From NCBI GenBank assembly GCA_000173575.1, contig ABYL01000023.1, positions 1-64,000 on the forward strand: a DNA stretch of 64,000 nt, given 5' to 3'. The notes beneath the pieces were generated by a model. That model was not told the DNA's origin. It made no database searches and saw only the letters and a program-made list of their open reading frames with translations. Of this stretch, positions 45,281-53,802 are shown one piece after another (position 1 is the stretch's first letter; each line of letters starts with the position of its first letter). Made by a program: the position numbers and the translations under genes. The DNA comes from Burkholderia sp. H160. Its GTDB lineage: Bacteria; Pseudomonadota; Gammaproteobacteria; Burkholderiales; Burkholderiaceae.

Positions 45281-45303
45281 CGTTGGCGTGCCGGCTCGTC
45301 GCG

Positions 45304-46077
45304 TTAAGCGGCGCCGCGCTTGCGGAACACGAGGTCCCACACGCCGTGGCCGAGCCGCAGGCCGCGTCGCTCGAACTTCGTCACTGGGCGATAGTCGGGC
45401 CGCGGCGCATAGGCGTCCGCGGTGTTCTCGAGCAGCGGATCGGCGCCGAGGACTTCGAGCATCTGTTCGGCGTAGTTCTGCCAGTCGGTCGCGCAATGCA
45501 GATACGCACCCGGCTTCAGGCGCGACACGAGCAGCGCGACGAACTTCGGCTGGATCAGCCGGCGCTTGTGATGGCGCGCCTTGTGCCACGGGTCCGGGAA
45601 GAAAATGTGCACGCCGTCGAGGCTGTCGGGCGCGATCATGTGCTCGAGCACTTCGACCGCGTCGTGCTGGATGATGCGGATGTTCGTCAGGGACTGCTCG
45701 CCGACCAGCTTCAGCAATGCGCCGACGCCGGGCTCGTGGACTTCGACGCCGAGGAAGTCGTCGCCGGGACGCTGCGCGGCGATCTCCGCCGTGGTTGCGC
45801 CCATCCCGAAACCGATCTCCAGCACGCGCGGGGCTTCACGGCCGAACACGGCGGTCCAGTCGGGCTGCTGCGGCGCGTAGGGCACGACGAAGCGCGGACC
45901 GAACTCATCGAGCGCACGGCGCTGGCCGGTCGACACGCGACCCGCGCGCGTGACGAAACTGCGGATGCGGCGGTGATACAGCGTGTTGGCCTCGTTGCCG
46001 GTGGGCTGGTCGGCGGCTGCGCTCGCAGGCGTAGGGGAGTCGTCCGGCAGGCCGGAGTCGTTTGGATCGTGGATCAT
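45304..46077 (-). CDS. trmB: tRNA (guanine-N7)-methyltransferase
   Basis: 257 residues. The N-terminal 35 residues are Pro/Ala/Asp-rich. The SAM-dependent methyltransferase domain has motif [17 protein letters not shown], then [12 protein letters not shown], and the family's [17 protein letters not shown]. It methylates G46 of many tRNAs. Minus strand, convergent with uppP, with tRNA-Gly upstream on the same strand. Confidence 0.95.
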   Translation of the reverse strand: MIHDPNDSGLPDDSPTPASAAADQPTGNEANTLYHRRIRSFVTRAGRVSTGQRRALDEFGPRFVVPYAPQQPDWTAVFGREAPRVLEIGFGMGATTAEIAAQRPGDDFLGVEVHEPGVGALLKLVGEQSLTNIRIIQHDAVEVLEHMIAPDSLDGVHIFFPDPWHKARHHKRRLIQPKFVALLVSRLKPGAYLHCATDWQNYAEQMLEVLGADPLLENTADAYAPRPDYRPVTKFERRGLRLGHGVWDLVFRKRGAA

Positions 46078-46142
46078 CGTCGATGCTGCTGCAAGGGTGA
46101 GGGCTGCGCGGCTTGCGCGCTGTGCCGGGCCGTTGCCACTAC

Positions 46143-46169
46143 AAAAAAGCCGCCTTCAGGGAGGCGGCT
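46143..46169 (-). terminator. Terminator after tRNA-Gly
   Basis: On the minus strand AGCCGCCT and AGGCGGCT pair around 6 bases and a run of six T follows. It lies 35-60 bases after the tRNA-Gly 3' end. Confidence 0.85.
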
Positions 46170-46203
46170 CTTGCTGGATTCCGCTGAACGCTCAGCCGGA
46201 AAG

Positions 46204-46277
46204 TGGAGCGGGCGATGGGAATCGAACCCACGGCTCTAGCTTGGGAAGCTAGGGTATTACCATTATACGACGCCCGC
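46204..46277 (-). tRNA. tRNA-Gly (anticodon CCC)
   Basis: 74 bases including an encoded CCA. Acceptor stem GCGGGCG/CGCCCGC, anticodon stem-loop CTAGCTTCCCAAGCTAG giving CCC (reads GGG), and T-arm GTGGGTTCGATTCCCAT. Followed by a terminator hairpin at 46143-46169. Confidence 0.95.
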
Positions 46278-46433
46278 AGAACTCGCGATTTTACAGGCTT
46301 TTGGGTCGTTTGGGCAGGGGTATGGCCCGGATGCGCCGGGACGGCCATCTCGCGAAGTGAGCTTTCCGTAGATCCTTGCCAGTGCGCGACGACGGCGCCG
46401 CCGCGCCTCAGCCCATCTACCCGCGCAATCAGT

Positions 46434-46997
46434 TCAGATCACAAAATAAGTCAGCTGAACCGCCGCGCGCGTGACGACCATCTGCAGCACCTGCACGATC
46501 ACGAACAGCAGGATCGGCGACAGATCGATGCCGCCGAATTTCGGCAGCACCCGGCGCAGCGGATTCAGGAACGGCGCGGTCAACTGATAGAGAATCGGCA
46601 TCGCCGGCGAACGCGGATTGAGCCAAGACAGCAGCGCCATCAGGATCGTCATCCAGATAATCAGATTGAGCGCCCATTTGATCGCAGTCAGCACCGCGAC
46701 GATCAGCAGCGTCGGCACGAGCGTCAGCGGATCGGCGCCGGTGAGCACGATCATCAGCACCACGTAAATAATCGCGGCGATCAGCGTCGCGACCACACTC
46801 GCCCAGTCGATGTGGCGCGTGCTCGGCAGGATGCGCCGCAGCGGCAGCACGATCCAGTTGGTCGCCTGCATCACGGCGTTCGAGACCGGGTTGTACGGCG
46901 GCAGACGCACGACCTGCAGCCATGCGCGCAACAGCAGCGCCGCGCCGAACAGCGTGAAAACGATATTGAGCAGAAAACGGGCGATATCGCCAAACAT
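46434..46997 (-). CDS. YggT-family membrane protein
   Basis: 187 residues with two YggT repeats (about 1-90 and 100-187), each two membrane helices with a conserved NP-x-RR-LP pattern (VLPLRRILPSTRHIDWASV and LNPLRRVLPKFGGIDLSP). Inner membrane. Family members are linked to osmotic tolerance and cell division machinery but have no proven reaction. AAGGACAC precedes the ATG. Confidence 0.85.
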   Translation of the reverse strand: MFGDIARFLLNIVFTLFGAALLLRAWLQVVRLPPYNPVSNAVMQATNWIVLPLRRILPSTRHIDWASVVATLIAAIIYVVLMIVLTGADPLTLVPTLLIVAVLTAIKWALNLIIWMTILMALLSWLNPRSPAMPILYQLTAPFLNPLRRVLPKFGGIDLSPILLFVIVQVLQMVVTRAAVQLTYFVI

Positions 46998-47154
46998 CTC
47001 GTGTCCTTATGCTTCTGATGACGGCCGCTAGCCGGCCGCGGGCTGCCGGCGTCGCCCGATCAGTACGCGCCGGCGGTCTACTGGATTGACCCGGTTAGCC
47101 AGCCGCGGATTCGACGTCATTGCGCGCCGCCGCCCGATGGCTGTCTGTCCGGCA

Positions 47155-47475
47155 TCACACGGAAATGCGAACCTCGCTGATCAGGATCGTGCCATTGCCG
47201 CCGTCGGTGTAGTTCGGGATGTCCGCCAGAAGTTGCTCCGACGCGGGCTTGAACACTTTATAGAAGTCGTCCGCGCTATCGAACAGGAAATGACCCGCGG
47301 CAACGTACGGCGGCGGCGTACCGGGCGGCCCGGCGTTGAGACCCGTGTCGACCGACCACCCCTTCAGCGCCGGCCCAAACAGCTTCGCCGCGAGCGGCAT
47401 GTGGGTCGCGCAGTAGTAGTCCATGTCGAAGCGGCCGTTTTCCCGGTACGGATAGAGGATGCTGACCTTGATCAT
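47155..47475 (-). CDS. EthD-family protein
   Basis: 106 residues from the ATG at 47475 (MIKVSILYPYRENGRFDMDY). EthD-type dimeric alpha/beta barrel: DYYCATHMPLAAKLFGPALK carries the conserved His (HMPL), then HFLFDSADDFYKVF. Members assist oxidative degradation or have unknown roles; this group is common as a single gene in Burkholderia. The frame is open further upstream without support. Same strand as and 95 bases downstream of the DUF2520 gene. Confidence 0.75.
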   Translation of the reverse strand: MIKVSILYPYRENGRFDMDYYCATHMPLAAKLFGPALKGWSVDTGLNAGPPGTPPPYVAAGHFLFDSADDFYKVFKPASEQLLADIPNYTDGGNGTILISEVRISV

Positions 47476-47570
47476 TGTGCGTTCTCGTCTGTTGATCCCA
47501 AAGCGCGGCGCGGGTGGCTGCGTGGTCCGCGAGTGGTTCGCTCTCGCGCCGGACGTCACATTATCACGGC

Positions 47571-48506
47571 TTACTTGACGCTTGCACCTGCCGCGGCCTG
47601 ATTCAGCGAGCGGCCCAGCGATTCTTCCACGGCTTCGGAGATCGCTTCAATCGTCGCGGGGGGCGTGGCGCGCCGCCGGGCGAGGTTGACCGCACGGCGC
47701 GTCAGCAGACCATACAGCGCCGCGTGGTCGCCGCCGAATCCTTCGAGCAGCGCGAGCTGCTTTTCCACGACGCCCGTATCACCGCGCGATACGGGGCCCG
47801 CGAGCGCGTTGGGCAGGCCCTTGTCGCGCGCGGTTTCGATCGTGCCGGCGAGCATCGGCAGCAGCGCACGCAGCGCGTCGTCTTCGGCGAAGCCGAGCGT
47901 GCGCCACAACGCGACGCATTCGGCGAGGCTGCAGAGCGCGAAGCTCGCCGCGTAGTGCGCGGCGCCGTGATACAGCATGCGGCCGCCCGGCGGAATGGAC
48001 AGCGGATGGCAGCGCAGCGCGAGCGCGAGCGCCGTCAGCGTCTCTTTCAGCGCGCCGTCGGCCTCGATCGTCACCGAGCAGCCGGCGATCCGTTCGAGAT
48101 CGGCAAGCTCGCCGCTAAACAGATAGAGTGGATGAAAGCCGCCGATCGCCGCGCCCTGGTCGCGCGCCGGCGTGAGCAGTTCGACTGGCGATGCGCCGCT
48201 GCAGTGCACGAGCGCCTTGCCGTGGTGGCTCGCCGCATCGCTTGCGAACCGAAGAGTGTGCGCTGTCGTACCGATGCTGTCGTCGGGAACGGCTAAAAAA
48301 ACGATATCGGCGGCCTCGACGACCTGTTGCGGATCGTCGCAGGCTGCACAGTGTTCGATCTGGGCGGCGAGCCGGCGCGCGGAATCGGCTGAGCGGCTCG
48401 CCACCGCGTTGACCGGATAGCCGGCACGCGCAAACGCGAGCGCGAGGCAGCGCGCGAGCCGCCCCGCGCCGATGAAGCCGACGCGCGGCAAGGAAGACTG
48501 GGACAT
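47571..48506 (-). CDS. Rossmann-fold / DUF2520 protein
   Basis: 311 residues. N-terminal NAD(P)-binding domain (RVGFIGAGRLARCLALAFAR, GxGxxA) with a short-chain-like FLAVPDDSIG, followed by the DUF2520 domain (GGFHPLYLFSGE; YHGAAHYAASFALCSL; AGPVSRGDTGVVEKQ). The fold is like ketopantoate or pyrroline-5-carboxylate reductases, so a reductase role is likely, but no substrate is known for the family. Confidence 0.8.
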   Translation of the reverse strand: MSQSSLPRVGFIGAGRLARCLALAFARAGYPVNAVASRSADSARRLAAQIEHCAACDDPQQVVEAADIVFLAVPDDSIGTTAHTLRFASDAASHHGKALVHCSGASPVELLTPARDQGAAIGGFHPLYLFSGELADLERIAGCSVTIEADGALKETLTALALALRCHPLSIPPGGRMLYHGAAHYAASFALCSLAECVALWRTLGFAEDDALRALLPMLAGTIETARDKGLPNALAGPVSRGDTGVVEKQLALLEGFGGDHAALYGLLTRRAVNLARRRATPPATIEAISEAVEESLGRSLNQAAAGASVK

Positions 48507-48781
48507 GGTCGCCTGCTCCGGACGGATCGTGTGAACGGGAAAGCAGCAGTATCGCGCATCCGTCGAAGCGCAGGCGCGATCCGGCCCTTGCAGGGAGCGA
48601 GAGCTGTCGTCGGATGAGTTTGCGGGCGATATGGCACGCGCGGTCGGTCATCGGGTGACGCGACGCCTGCGGGTCTGGAAACTGCTCACAATCGTGAGTA
48701 ACAGGGATCAGGGATCGATGGGCCGGTTTGGCAGTTGTAGTTCCGTACTTCGTTCGCAGTCAGAAATTCGGGAGGGTCGAG

Positions 48782-48943
48782 ATGAGTATATTTTCTTACC
48801 GAAAGCACTTGCGGTTCCTGACGCCTGCCCAGCGCCGTCGCTGGTGGGATCAGAAAAAGCGCCTGACGCCGCGCGTGCGGATCAGCGGCGCCTACGTACC
48901 GCCGAACGTATCCCGCGAATTCGTGTACGTGAAGGTCGGCTAG
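48782..48943 (+). CDS. Conserved small basic protein (53 aa)
   Basis: MSIFSYRKHLRFLTPAQRRR then WWDQKKRLTPRVRISGAYVP, ending EFVYVKVG. A strong GGAGGG box lies upstream of ATG 48782 and a terminator follows the stop, so the gene stands as its own unit. It is rich in Arg/Lys and aromatic residues, has no signal peptide and could bind nucleic acid. I do not recognise a named family. Confidence 0.65.
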   Translation: MSIFSYRKHLRFLTPAQRRRWWDQKKRLTPRVRISGAYVPPNVSREFVYVKVG

Positions 48944-48965
48944 GCGCGCGGTCTTTGCAGGTGAG

Positions 48966-49002
48966 AAATGCCCGGCTCAAGGAATTGACCGGGCATTTTT
49001 TT
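48966..49002. terminator. Terminator after the 53-aa gene
   Basis: AAATGCCCGG (48966-48975) pairs with CCGGGCATTT (48989-48998) around 13 bases and is followed by a run of T. Confidence 0.85.
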
Positions 49003-49330
49003 ATTGAGAAATTCCTTCCGGCTGTCAGGATTGAAGCGAATTTGTAATTAAAGATTACCGATGCGCGAACTCAGACACGCGCGTTCGATCAGACCTCTCA
49101 CGCGCGTCCCGTCAGTCGCGCGCAAACCCCTTGATTCCCAGACCATTTCGCTCTCGTCGCGGCGGCGCGTCTGCGTGAGCGCGCAGCGCTGGGCCAACCG
49201 CATCCGGTCGCTCATTGCAATTTGCAACAAATGCGAACAGTTCGGCGAGGGCTTTTTAGATACATTGGTTCAACAGCATGCGAGGCATGCGCAGTCGGCG
49301 ACCTTGGCAGGCCGCGCTAGGAGAGTAGAA

Positions 49331-49636
49331 GTGAACAAGATCGTTCCGTTTGTCGTTGCAGCAGCACTCGGCCTGGGACTTGCCGGAGCCGCTGAGGCAC
49401 ATGTTTCTGTCGGTATCGGCATTGGGGTGCCGATCGCGCCGGCTTATCCGGTCTATGCGGCGCCGCCGCCGGTTTACTACGAGCCGCCGCCGGTCTACTA
49501 CGCACCGCCCCCGCCGGTTTATGCGCCGGCGCCGGTCGTGGTCGGCGGCTATTACGGGTATGGCCGTCCTTATTATCACGGCTATTACCACGGCTATTAT
49601 CGCGGCTACTACGGGCACCCCTACTATCGCCGCTAA
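49331..49636 (+). CDS. Secreted Pro/Tyr/Gly-rich protein (101 aa)
   Basis: Starts at GTG 49331 with AGGAG 7 bases upstream. Signal peptide MNKIVPFVVAAALGLGLAG ending AEA before HVSVGIG. The mature part has a hydrophobic strand, then a PPPVYYEPPPVYYAPPPPVY repeat block, then VVVGGYYGYGRPYY and repeats of HGYYHGYYRGYYG to the C terminus. No Cys. Similar small exported proteins are common in Burkholderia; the Tyr/Gly repeats suggest a surface or aggregation-prone structural protein. Function unknown. Confidence 0.75.
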   Translation: MNKIVPFVVAAALGLGLAGAAEAHVSVGIGIGVPIAPAYPVYAAPPPVYYEPPPVYYAPPPPVYAPAPVVVGGYYGYGRPYYHGYYHGYYRGYYGHPYYRR

Positions 49637-49830
49637 GCGCGGGCGCGCATGAGGCGAGCGGGAACCTCGACGGCGTAACGCCGGCTGATCTGTCGGGTTG
49701 CGCCGTTTTCTTTTGCGCTGCCGGTTTTCGTTGCCCGCGACGGCGTTGACGCTTCGCGCAAGCGCCGTACCAAAGCAACGGCGAAGCTGGGAGAATGGCT
49801 GCTTCGCCACCGCTCAGGAGAGTTTCGCCG

Positions 49831-50796
49831 ATGCAAGCGCTTCCCGCTCCCACCTTCGATGACGTCCTCGACGCCGCCGCGCGTCTCGAAGGCGTCGCGC
49901 ACCGTACCCCTGTTCTGACGTCGAGCACGTTCAACGAGCGCACTGGCGCGTCGGTCTTCTTCAAGTGCGAAAACTTCCAGCGCATGGGCGCGTTCAAGTT
50001 CCGCGGCGCGTACAACGCGATTTCGCATTTCGACGCGGAGCAGCGCAAAGCGGGCGTGTTGACCTATTCGTCGGGCAATCATGCGCAGGCGATCGCGCTG
50101 TCGGCGCGCCTCGCAGGCATTCACGCGACGATCGTGATGCCGCACGACGCGCCCGAGGCCAAGGTCGCCGCGACGAAAGGCTACGGTGGCGAAGTCATCA
50201 CCTACGACCGCTACAAGGAAAACCGCGAGGAAATCGGCCGTCGGCTCGCTGAGGAGCGCGGCATGACGCTGATTCCGCCGTACGATCATCCGCACGTGAT
50301 CGCCGGGCAGGGCACTGCGGTCAAAGAGCTGATCGACGAAACCGGCCCGCTCGATATGTTGTTCGTGTGCCTCGGCGGCGGCGGGTTGCTCGGCGGCAGC
50401 GCGTTGTCGGCGGCCGCGCTGAGCCCAGCCTGCACGGTGATCGGCATCGAGCCCGAAGCGGGCAACGACGGCCAGCAGTCGCTCGCGCGCGGCGAGATCG
50501 TGCATATCGACACTCCGCGCACGATCGCCGATGGCGCCGCCGCGACGCATCTGGGCGACTACACGTTCGCGATCATCCGCCGACTGGTCGCGCGGATCGA
50601 AACGGTCAGCGACGCGCAACTGATCGAGACGATGCGCTTTTTCGCGCAGCGCATGAAGATCGTCGTCGAACCGACCGGTTGCCTCGCCGCGGCGGCCGTG
50701 CTGAACGGCATCGTGCCGGTGAAGGGCAAGCGTGTCGGCGTGGTGGTGAGCGGCGGCAACGTCGATCTGCTGAAGCTCGCGCAGTACCTCGCATGA
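49831..50796 (+). CDS. PLP-dependent threonine/serine dehydratase-like enzyme
   Basis: 321 residues, fold type II PLP enzyme. The PLP lysine is in MGAFKFRGAYNA; the phosphate-binding GGGGLLGG loop and the SSGNHAQAIALSARLAG segment are present. There is no regulatory ACT-like domain, so it is the short form that includes threo-3-hydroxyaspartate ammonia-lyase and serine racemase-type enzymes rather than IlvA. The C terminus (EPTGCLAAAAVL, then VVVSGGNVDL) is typical. AGGAG precedes ATG 49831. Followed by a terminator. Confidence 0.85.
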   Translation: MQALPAPTFDDVLDAAARLEGVAHRTPVLTSSTFNERTGASVFFKCENFQRMGAFKFRGAYNAISHFDAEQRKAGVLTYSSGNHAQAIALSARLAGIHATIVMPHDAPEAKVAATKGYGGEVITYDRYKENREEIGRRLAEERGMTLIPPYDHPHVIAGQGTAVKELIDETGPLDMLFVCLGGGGLLGGSALSAAALSPACTVIGIEPEAGNDGQQSLARGEIVHIDTPRTIADGAAATHLGDYTFAIIRRLVARIETVSDAQLIETMRFFAQRMKIVVEPTGCLAAAAVLNGIVPVKGKRVGVVVSGGNVDLLKLAQYLA

Positions 50797-50822
50797 GAGG
50801 CTCACGTCGAGTCGCATGAAGG

Positions 50823-50856
50823 AAAAACGGCTCGCCGATGCGAGCCGTTTTCTTTT
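50823..50856. terminator. Bidirectional terminator
   Basis: AAAACGGCTCG (50824-50834) pairs with CGAGCCGTTTT (50841-50851), between the convergent dehydratase and LysE genes, with A and T runs on each side. Confidence 0.85.
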
Positions 50857-50881
50857 CGCGCGTTCTTGTCGATGAGCCGCT

Positions 50882-51562
50882 TCAGCTTGCCACTTGCGCG
50901 GTGCTCTGCACGATCAGGTCGTGATACCCGTTGACGATCACGCTGTACGAGAAATACGCGAACAGCAGCGCCGACAGAACGTGACACGCGCGCAGCAGAC
51001 CGGCGCCGGCGCGCTTGCGTCCGTGGCTGCCGAGCCCGCAGATGAAAAGCGTCCAGCACAGGCCGCCGAGAAAAAAGCCGCCGAGGAAGATCAACGCGGT
51101 CGTCGGGCTCGTGGCGCCAGCCTTCGCGATCAGCGCGCCGCCGACCGCCGCGAACCACAGAATCGCCGAGGGCGACGACACCGCGAGTAGCACGCCGCGC
51201 AAAAACCCGCGCCACGCGGATTGATGCGGCGTTGGCAAAGTGCCGTCGCCGGCGACCGCGGGCGCCGTGGCAGGGAACATTGCTTCACGCGCCATCTTCC
51301 AGGTCAGAAACAGCAGGATCGCGGCGCCGCCGATCCACACGACCCAACGCACCGACTCGAACTGCAGCAGCGCGGCCATGCCCGCGAGCGCCAGCGTCGC
51401 GTAAATGAGGTCGCCGACGCACGAGCCGAGGCCGAGCCAGAAGCCCGGCCGGAAGCCATGCGACAGCGTGAGCGAAATGATTGCGACGTTGACGAGACCG
51501 ATATCGAGGCACAGAGACAGCGACAGAAAAAATCCGTCCGACATCATTGAAAAAGCGTGCAT
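50882..51562 (-). CDS. LysE-family exporter
   Basis: 226 residues from ATG 51562 (MHAFSMMSDGFFLSLSLCLD); ATGs at 51547 and 51544 are alternatives. Six predicted membrane helices; the first (LSLCLDIGLVNVAIISLTLS) and the GFRPGFWLGLGSCVGDLIYA loop are family features of amino acid exporters. Inner membrane. The gene begins 46 bases after the ubiD stop on the same strand and may be read from the ubiD promoter. Substrate unknown. Confidence 0.8.
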   Translation of the reverse strand: MHAFSMMSDGFFLSLSLCLDIGLVNVAIISLTLSHGFRPGFWLGLGSCVGDLIYATLALAGMAALLQFESVRWVVWIGGAAILLFLTWKMAREAMFPATAPAVAGDGTLPTPHQSAWRGFLRGVLLAVSSPSAILWFAAVGGALIAKAGATSPTTALIFLGGFFLGGLCWTLFICGLGSHGRKRAGAGLLRACHVLSALLFAYFSYSVIVNGYHDLIVQSTAQVAS

Positions 51563-51608
51563 CCCCGCGAGCGCTCCATCCGTTATTGATTGTGTTGTCC
51601 GGCGAGCG

Positions 51609-53183
51609 TTACAGGCCGAGGCCCAACTCGTTCCACAGGCTATCGACACGCTGTTGGACCGCGTCGTCCATCACGATCGGGCGACCCCATTCGCGGTCGG
51701 TCTCGCCCGGCCACTTGTTGGTCGCGTCGAGCCCCATCTTCGAGCCGAGCCCGGCCACCGGCGACGCGAAATCTAGGTAGTCGATCGGCGTGCGGTCGAC
51801 GAGCACCGTGTCGCGCGTCGGGTCGACACGCGTCGTGATCGCCCAGATCACTTCCTTCCAGTCGCGGATATTGACGTCCTCGTCGACGACGACGATGAAC
51901 TTCGTATACATGAACTGCCGCAGGAAGCTCCACACGCCGAACATCACGCGTTTCGCGTGGCCGGGGTAGCTTTTCTTCATCTGCACGATGGCCATGCGGT
52001 AGCTGCAGCCTTCGGGCGGCAGATAGAAGTCGGTGATCTCGGTGAACTGCTTCTGCAGCAGCGGCACGAACACTTCGTTCAGCGCGACGCCGAGCACAGC
52101 GGGCTCGTCGGGCGGTTTGCCGGTGTAGGTGGAGTGATAGATCGCGTCGCGGCGCATCGTGATGCGCTCGACCGTGAAGACCGGGAACCATTCCTGTTCG
52201 TTGTAGTAGCCGGTGTGATCGCCGTACGGGCCTTCAAGCGCGTGTTCGTAAGTGGCCGAGGCACCCTTCGACGGACGCGGCGGCGCGCCAGCCGGAGCGG
52301 GCGAGGGCGCGCCTTCCTGCGGATAGATGAAGCCCTCGAGCACGATCTCGGCGCGCGCAGGCACCTGCAGACCGTCGACGCCCGGCGTGATGCACTTCGC
52401 GAGCTCGGTGCGCCCGCCGCGCAGCAGGCCGGCGAACTGGTATTCGGACAGCGTGTCGGGCACTGGCGTGACCGCGCCGAGAATCGTCGCCGGATCGGCG
52501 CCGAGCACGACGGCCACCGGATAGGGCTTGCCGGGATTTTTCAGCGCGAACTCACGGAAATCGAGCGCGCCGCCGCGATGCGCGAGCCAGCGCATGATCA
52601 GTTTGTTACGCCCGATCAGTTGCTGGCGATAGATACCTAAGTTTTGTCGGCTCTTGTTTGGCCCTTTTGTGACGGTCAGGCCCCAGGTAATCAGCGGTCC
52701 GGCGTCGCCGGGCCAGCAGGTCTGAATGGGCAGTTTGGCGAGGTCGACATCGTTGCCCTCCCAGACGATTTCCTGGCAGGGTGGCGCGCTGACCGTCTTC
52801 GGCGCCATGTCCCATACCGCCTTCGCCAACGACAACAGCTTGCCCGCGTCCTTGAGCCCTTTCGGCGGCTCGGGTTCCTTCAGCGCGGAGAGCAGCCGGC
52901 CGACGTCGCGCAGCGATTCGAGCGCCGCCTGGTCGCCTGCGCCCGCTTCGGCATCGATGCCCATGCCGAGCGCGACGCGGCGCGGCGTGCCGAACAGATT
53001 GCCGAGCACCGGGAACGCATGCCGCTCGGTGTTCTCGAACAACAGGGCCGGGCCGCCCGCACGCAGCACGCGGTCGCACAGTTCGGTCATTTCGAGGTTC
53101 GGCGATACCTTTTGCGAGATTCGGCGCAGTTCACCGATCGTCTCGAGGCGGCCGATGAAATCGCGCAGGTCTTTGTATTTCAT
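51609..53183 (-). CDS. ubiD: 4-hydroxy-3-polyprenylbenzoate decarboxylase
   Basis: 524 residues. UbiD decarboxylase with prenylated [23 protein letters not shown], then [13 protein letters not shown] with the catalytic Glu region, and [18 protein letters not shown] and [17 protein letters not shown] are family motifs. It removes the carboxyl group in ubiquinone synthesis. Compared with E. coli UbiD there is an insertion of about 20 residues rich in Pro/Ala/Ser (about residues 291-312) just before EGPYGDHTG. Start at ATG 53183; upstream frame not supported. Confidence 0.93.
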   Translation of the reverse strand: MKYKDLRDFIGRLETIGELRRISQKVSPNLEMTELCDRVLRAGGPALLFENTERHAFPVLGNLFGTPRRVALGMGIDAEAGAGDQAALESLRDVGRLLSALKEPEPPKGLKDAGKLLSLAKAVWDMAPKTVSAPPCQEIVWEGNDVDLAKLPIQTCWPGDAGPLITWGLTVTKGPNKSRQNLGIYRQQLIGRNKLIMRWLAHRGGALDFREFALKNPGKPYPVAVVLGADPATILGAVTPVPDTLSEYQFAGLLRGGRTELAKCITPGVDGLQVPARAEIVLEGFIYPQEGAPSPAPAGAPPRPSKGASATYEHALEGPYGDHTGYYNEQEWFPVFTVERITMRRDAIYHSTYTGKPPDEPAVLGVALNEVFVPLLQKQFTEITDFYLPPEGCSYRMAIVQMKKSYPGHAKRVMFGVWSFLRQFMYTKFIVVVDEDVNIRDWKEVIWAITTRVDPTRDTVLVDRTPIDYLDFASPVAGLGSKMGLDATNKWPGETDREWGRPIVMDDAVQQRVDSLWNELGLGL

Positions 53184-53432
53184 CTGTGACGGTTCAGGGC
53201 CGCATGCGCGGCGCATAGGACGAAGAGCGCAGGAGGAACGGCGGCGGTACCTTTCTGGCGCAAAAAAACGATTGTCGATTTTACATGCGTTCGCCAGCGC
53301 ACGTAGATCGACCAAATCGCCGATCCCAAACAGCCAGGGTCGGATCGCTCAAAACGCGCGTAGAGCGCGGCTCTCGACCGACTGAACACTGTTCATAATT
53401 ACAAATAGTTATAGTTTTAATATTCTATAGTG
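53184..53432. other. Intergenic region before ubiD with AT-rich patch
   Basis: Holds the ubiD promoter on the minus strand and, at 53396-53432, a very AT-rich patch with TATAG/CTATA inverted copies, unusual in this GC-rich window. Nothing coding is seen. Confidence 0.45.
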
Positions 53433-53461
53433 TTGACGATCTATAAAACGGTGCATAGAAT
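53433..53461 (+). promoter_or_regulatory. Sigma-70-type promoter before lytic transglycosylase leader
   Basis: TTGACG (53433-53438) and TAGAAT (53456-53461) separated by 17 bases, directly after an AT-rich patch. Transcription would begin near 53468, about 335 bases before the next start codon at 53803. Confidence 0.6.
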
Positions 53462-53467
53462 CCGTCC

Positions 53468-53802
53468 ACATTGGTTGTAGGGCGTTAACCTTTTTACCGT
53501 CGCCCCGGTCCTAAGACGCAACGCGTCACCGTTTCACTTCCCTGCAGGGTGGAACGGCCTTATAGAAGTCCCTCACCAGCGTCCACTAACGCTGAGTTTT
53601 TTCGTGGGAGCCGAGCCCGGCATGCATCGAGTATGTATGGGCTGTTTTTGAGATGGCTCCCCAGACGGTATTTTTTGCCGTTTTCCCGGCATCGCTGCTG
53701 CCCAACCAGAGAGCACGCGATGTCTTGACTCTGCGAGCACGCTGTACCGCTTGATTTGTCCCGGCGGAGTTCGCGGATCATGCAAGATGGGAGATCTGAA
53801 GA
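53468..53802 (+). ncRNA. Candidate structured leader or small RNA
   Basis: The 335 bases after the promoter contain no gene but several stems: GGGCG/CGCCC (53480-53504), GACGC/GCGTC (53515-53527), a terminator-like hairpin with T6 (53577-53602) and a long imperfect hairpin GGGAGCC...GGCTCCC (53606-53661) with inner AGCCC/GGGCT pairing. This is either an RNA of about 135 bases ending at 53602 or an attenuating leader of the transglycosylase gene. I could not match it to a known RNA family. Confidence 0.45.
53577..53602 (+). terminator. Terminator-like hairpin inside the leader
   Basis: CAGCGT (53577-53582) and ACGCTG (53589-53594) pair around CCACTA, then AG and six T. It lies about 110-135 bases after the predicted transcript start and well before the coding start. 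Confidence 0.55.
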
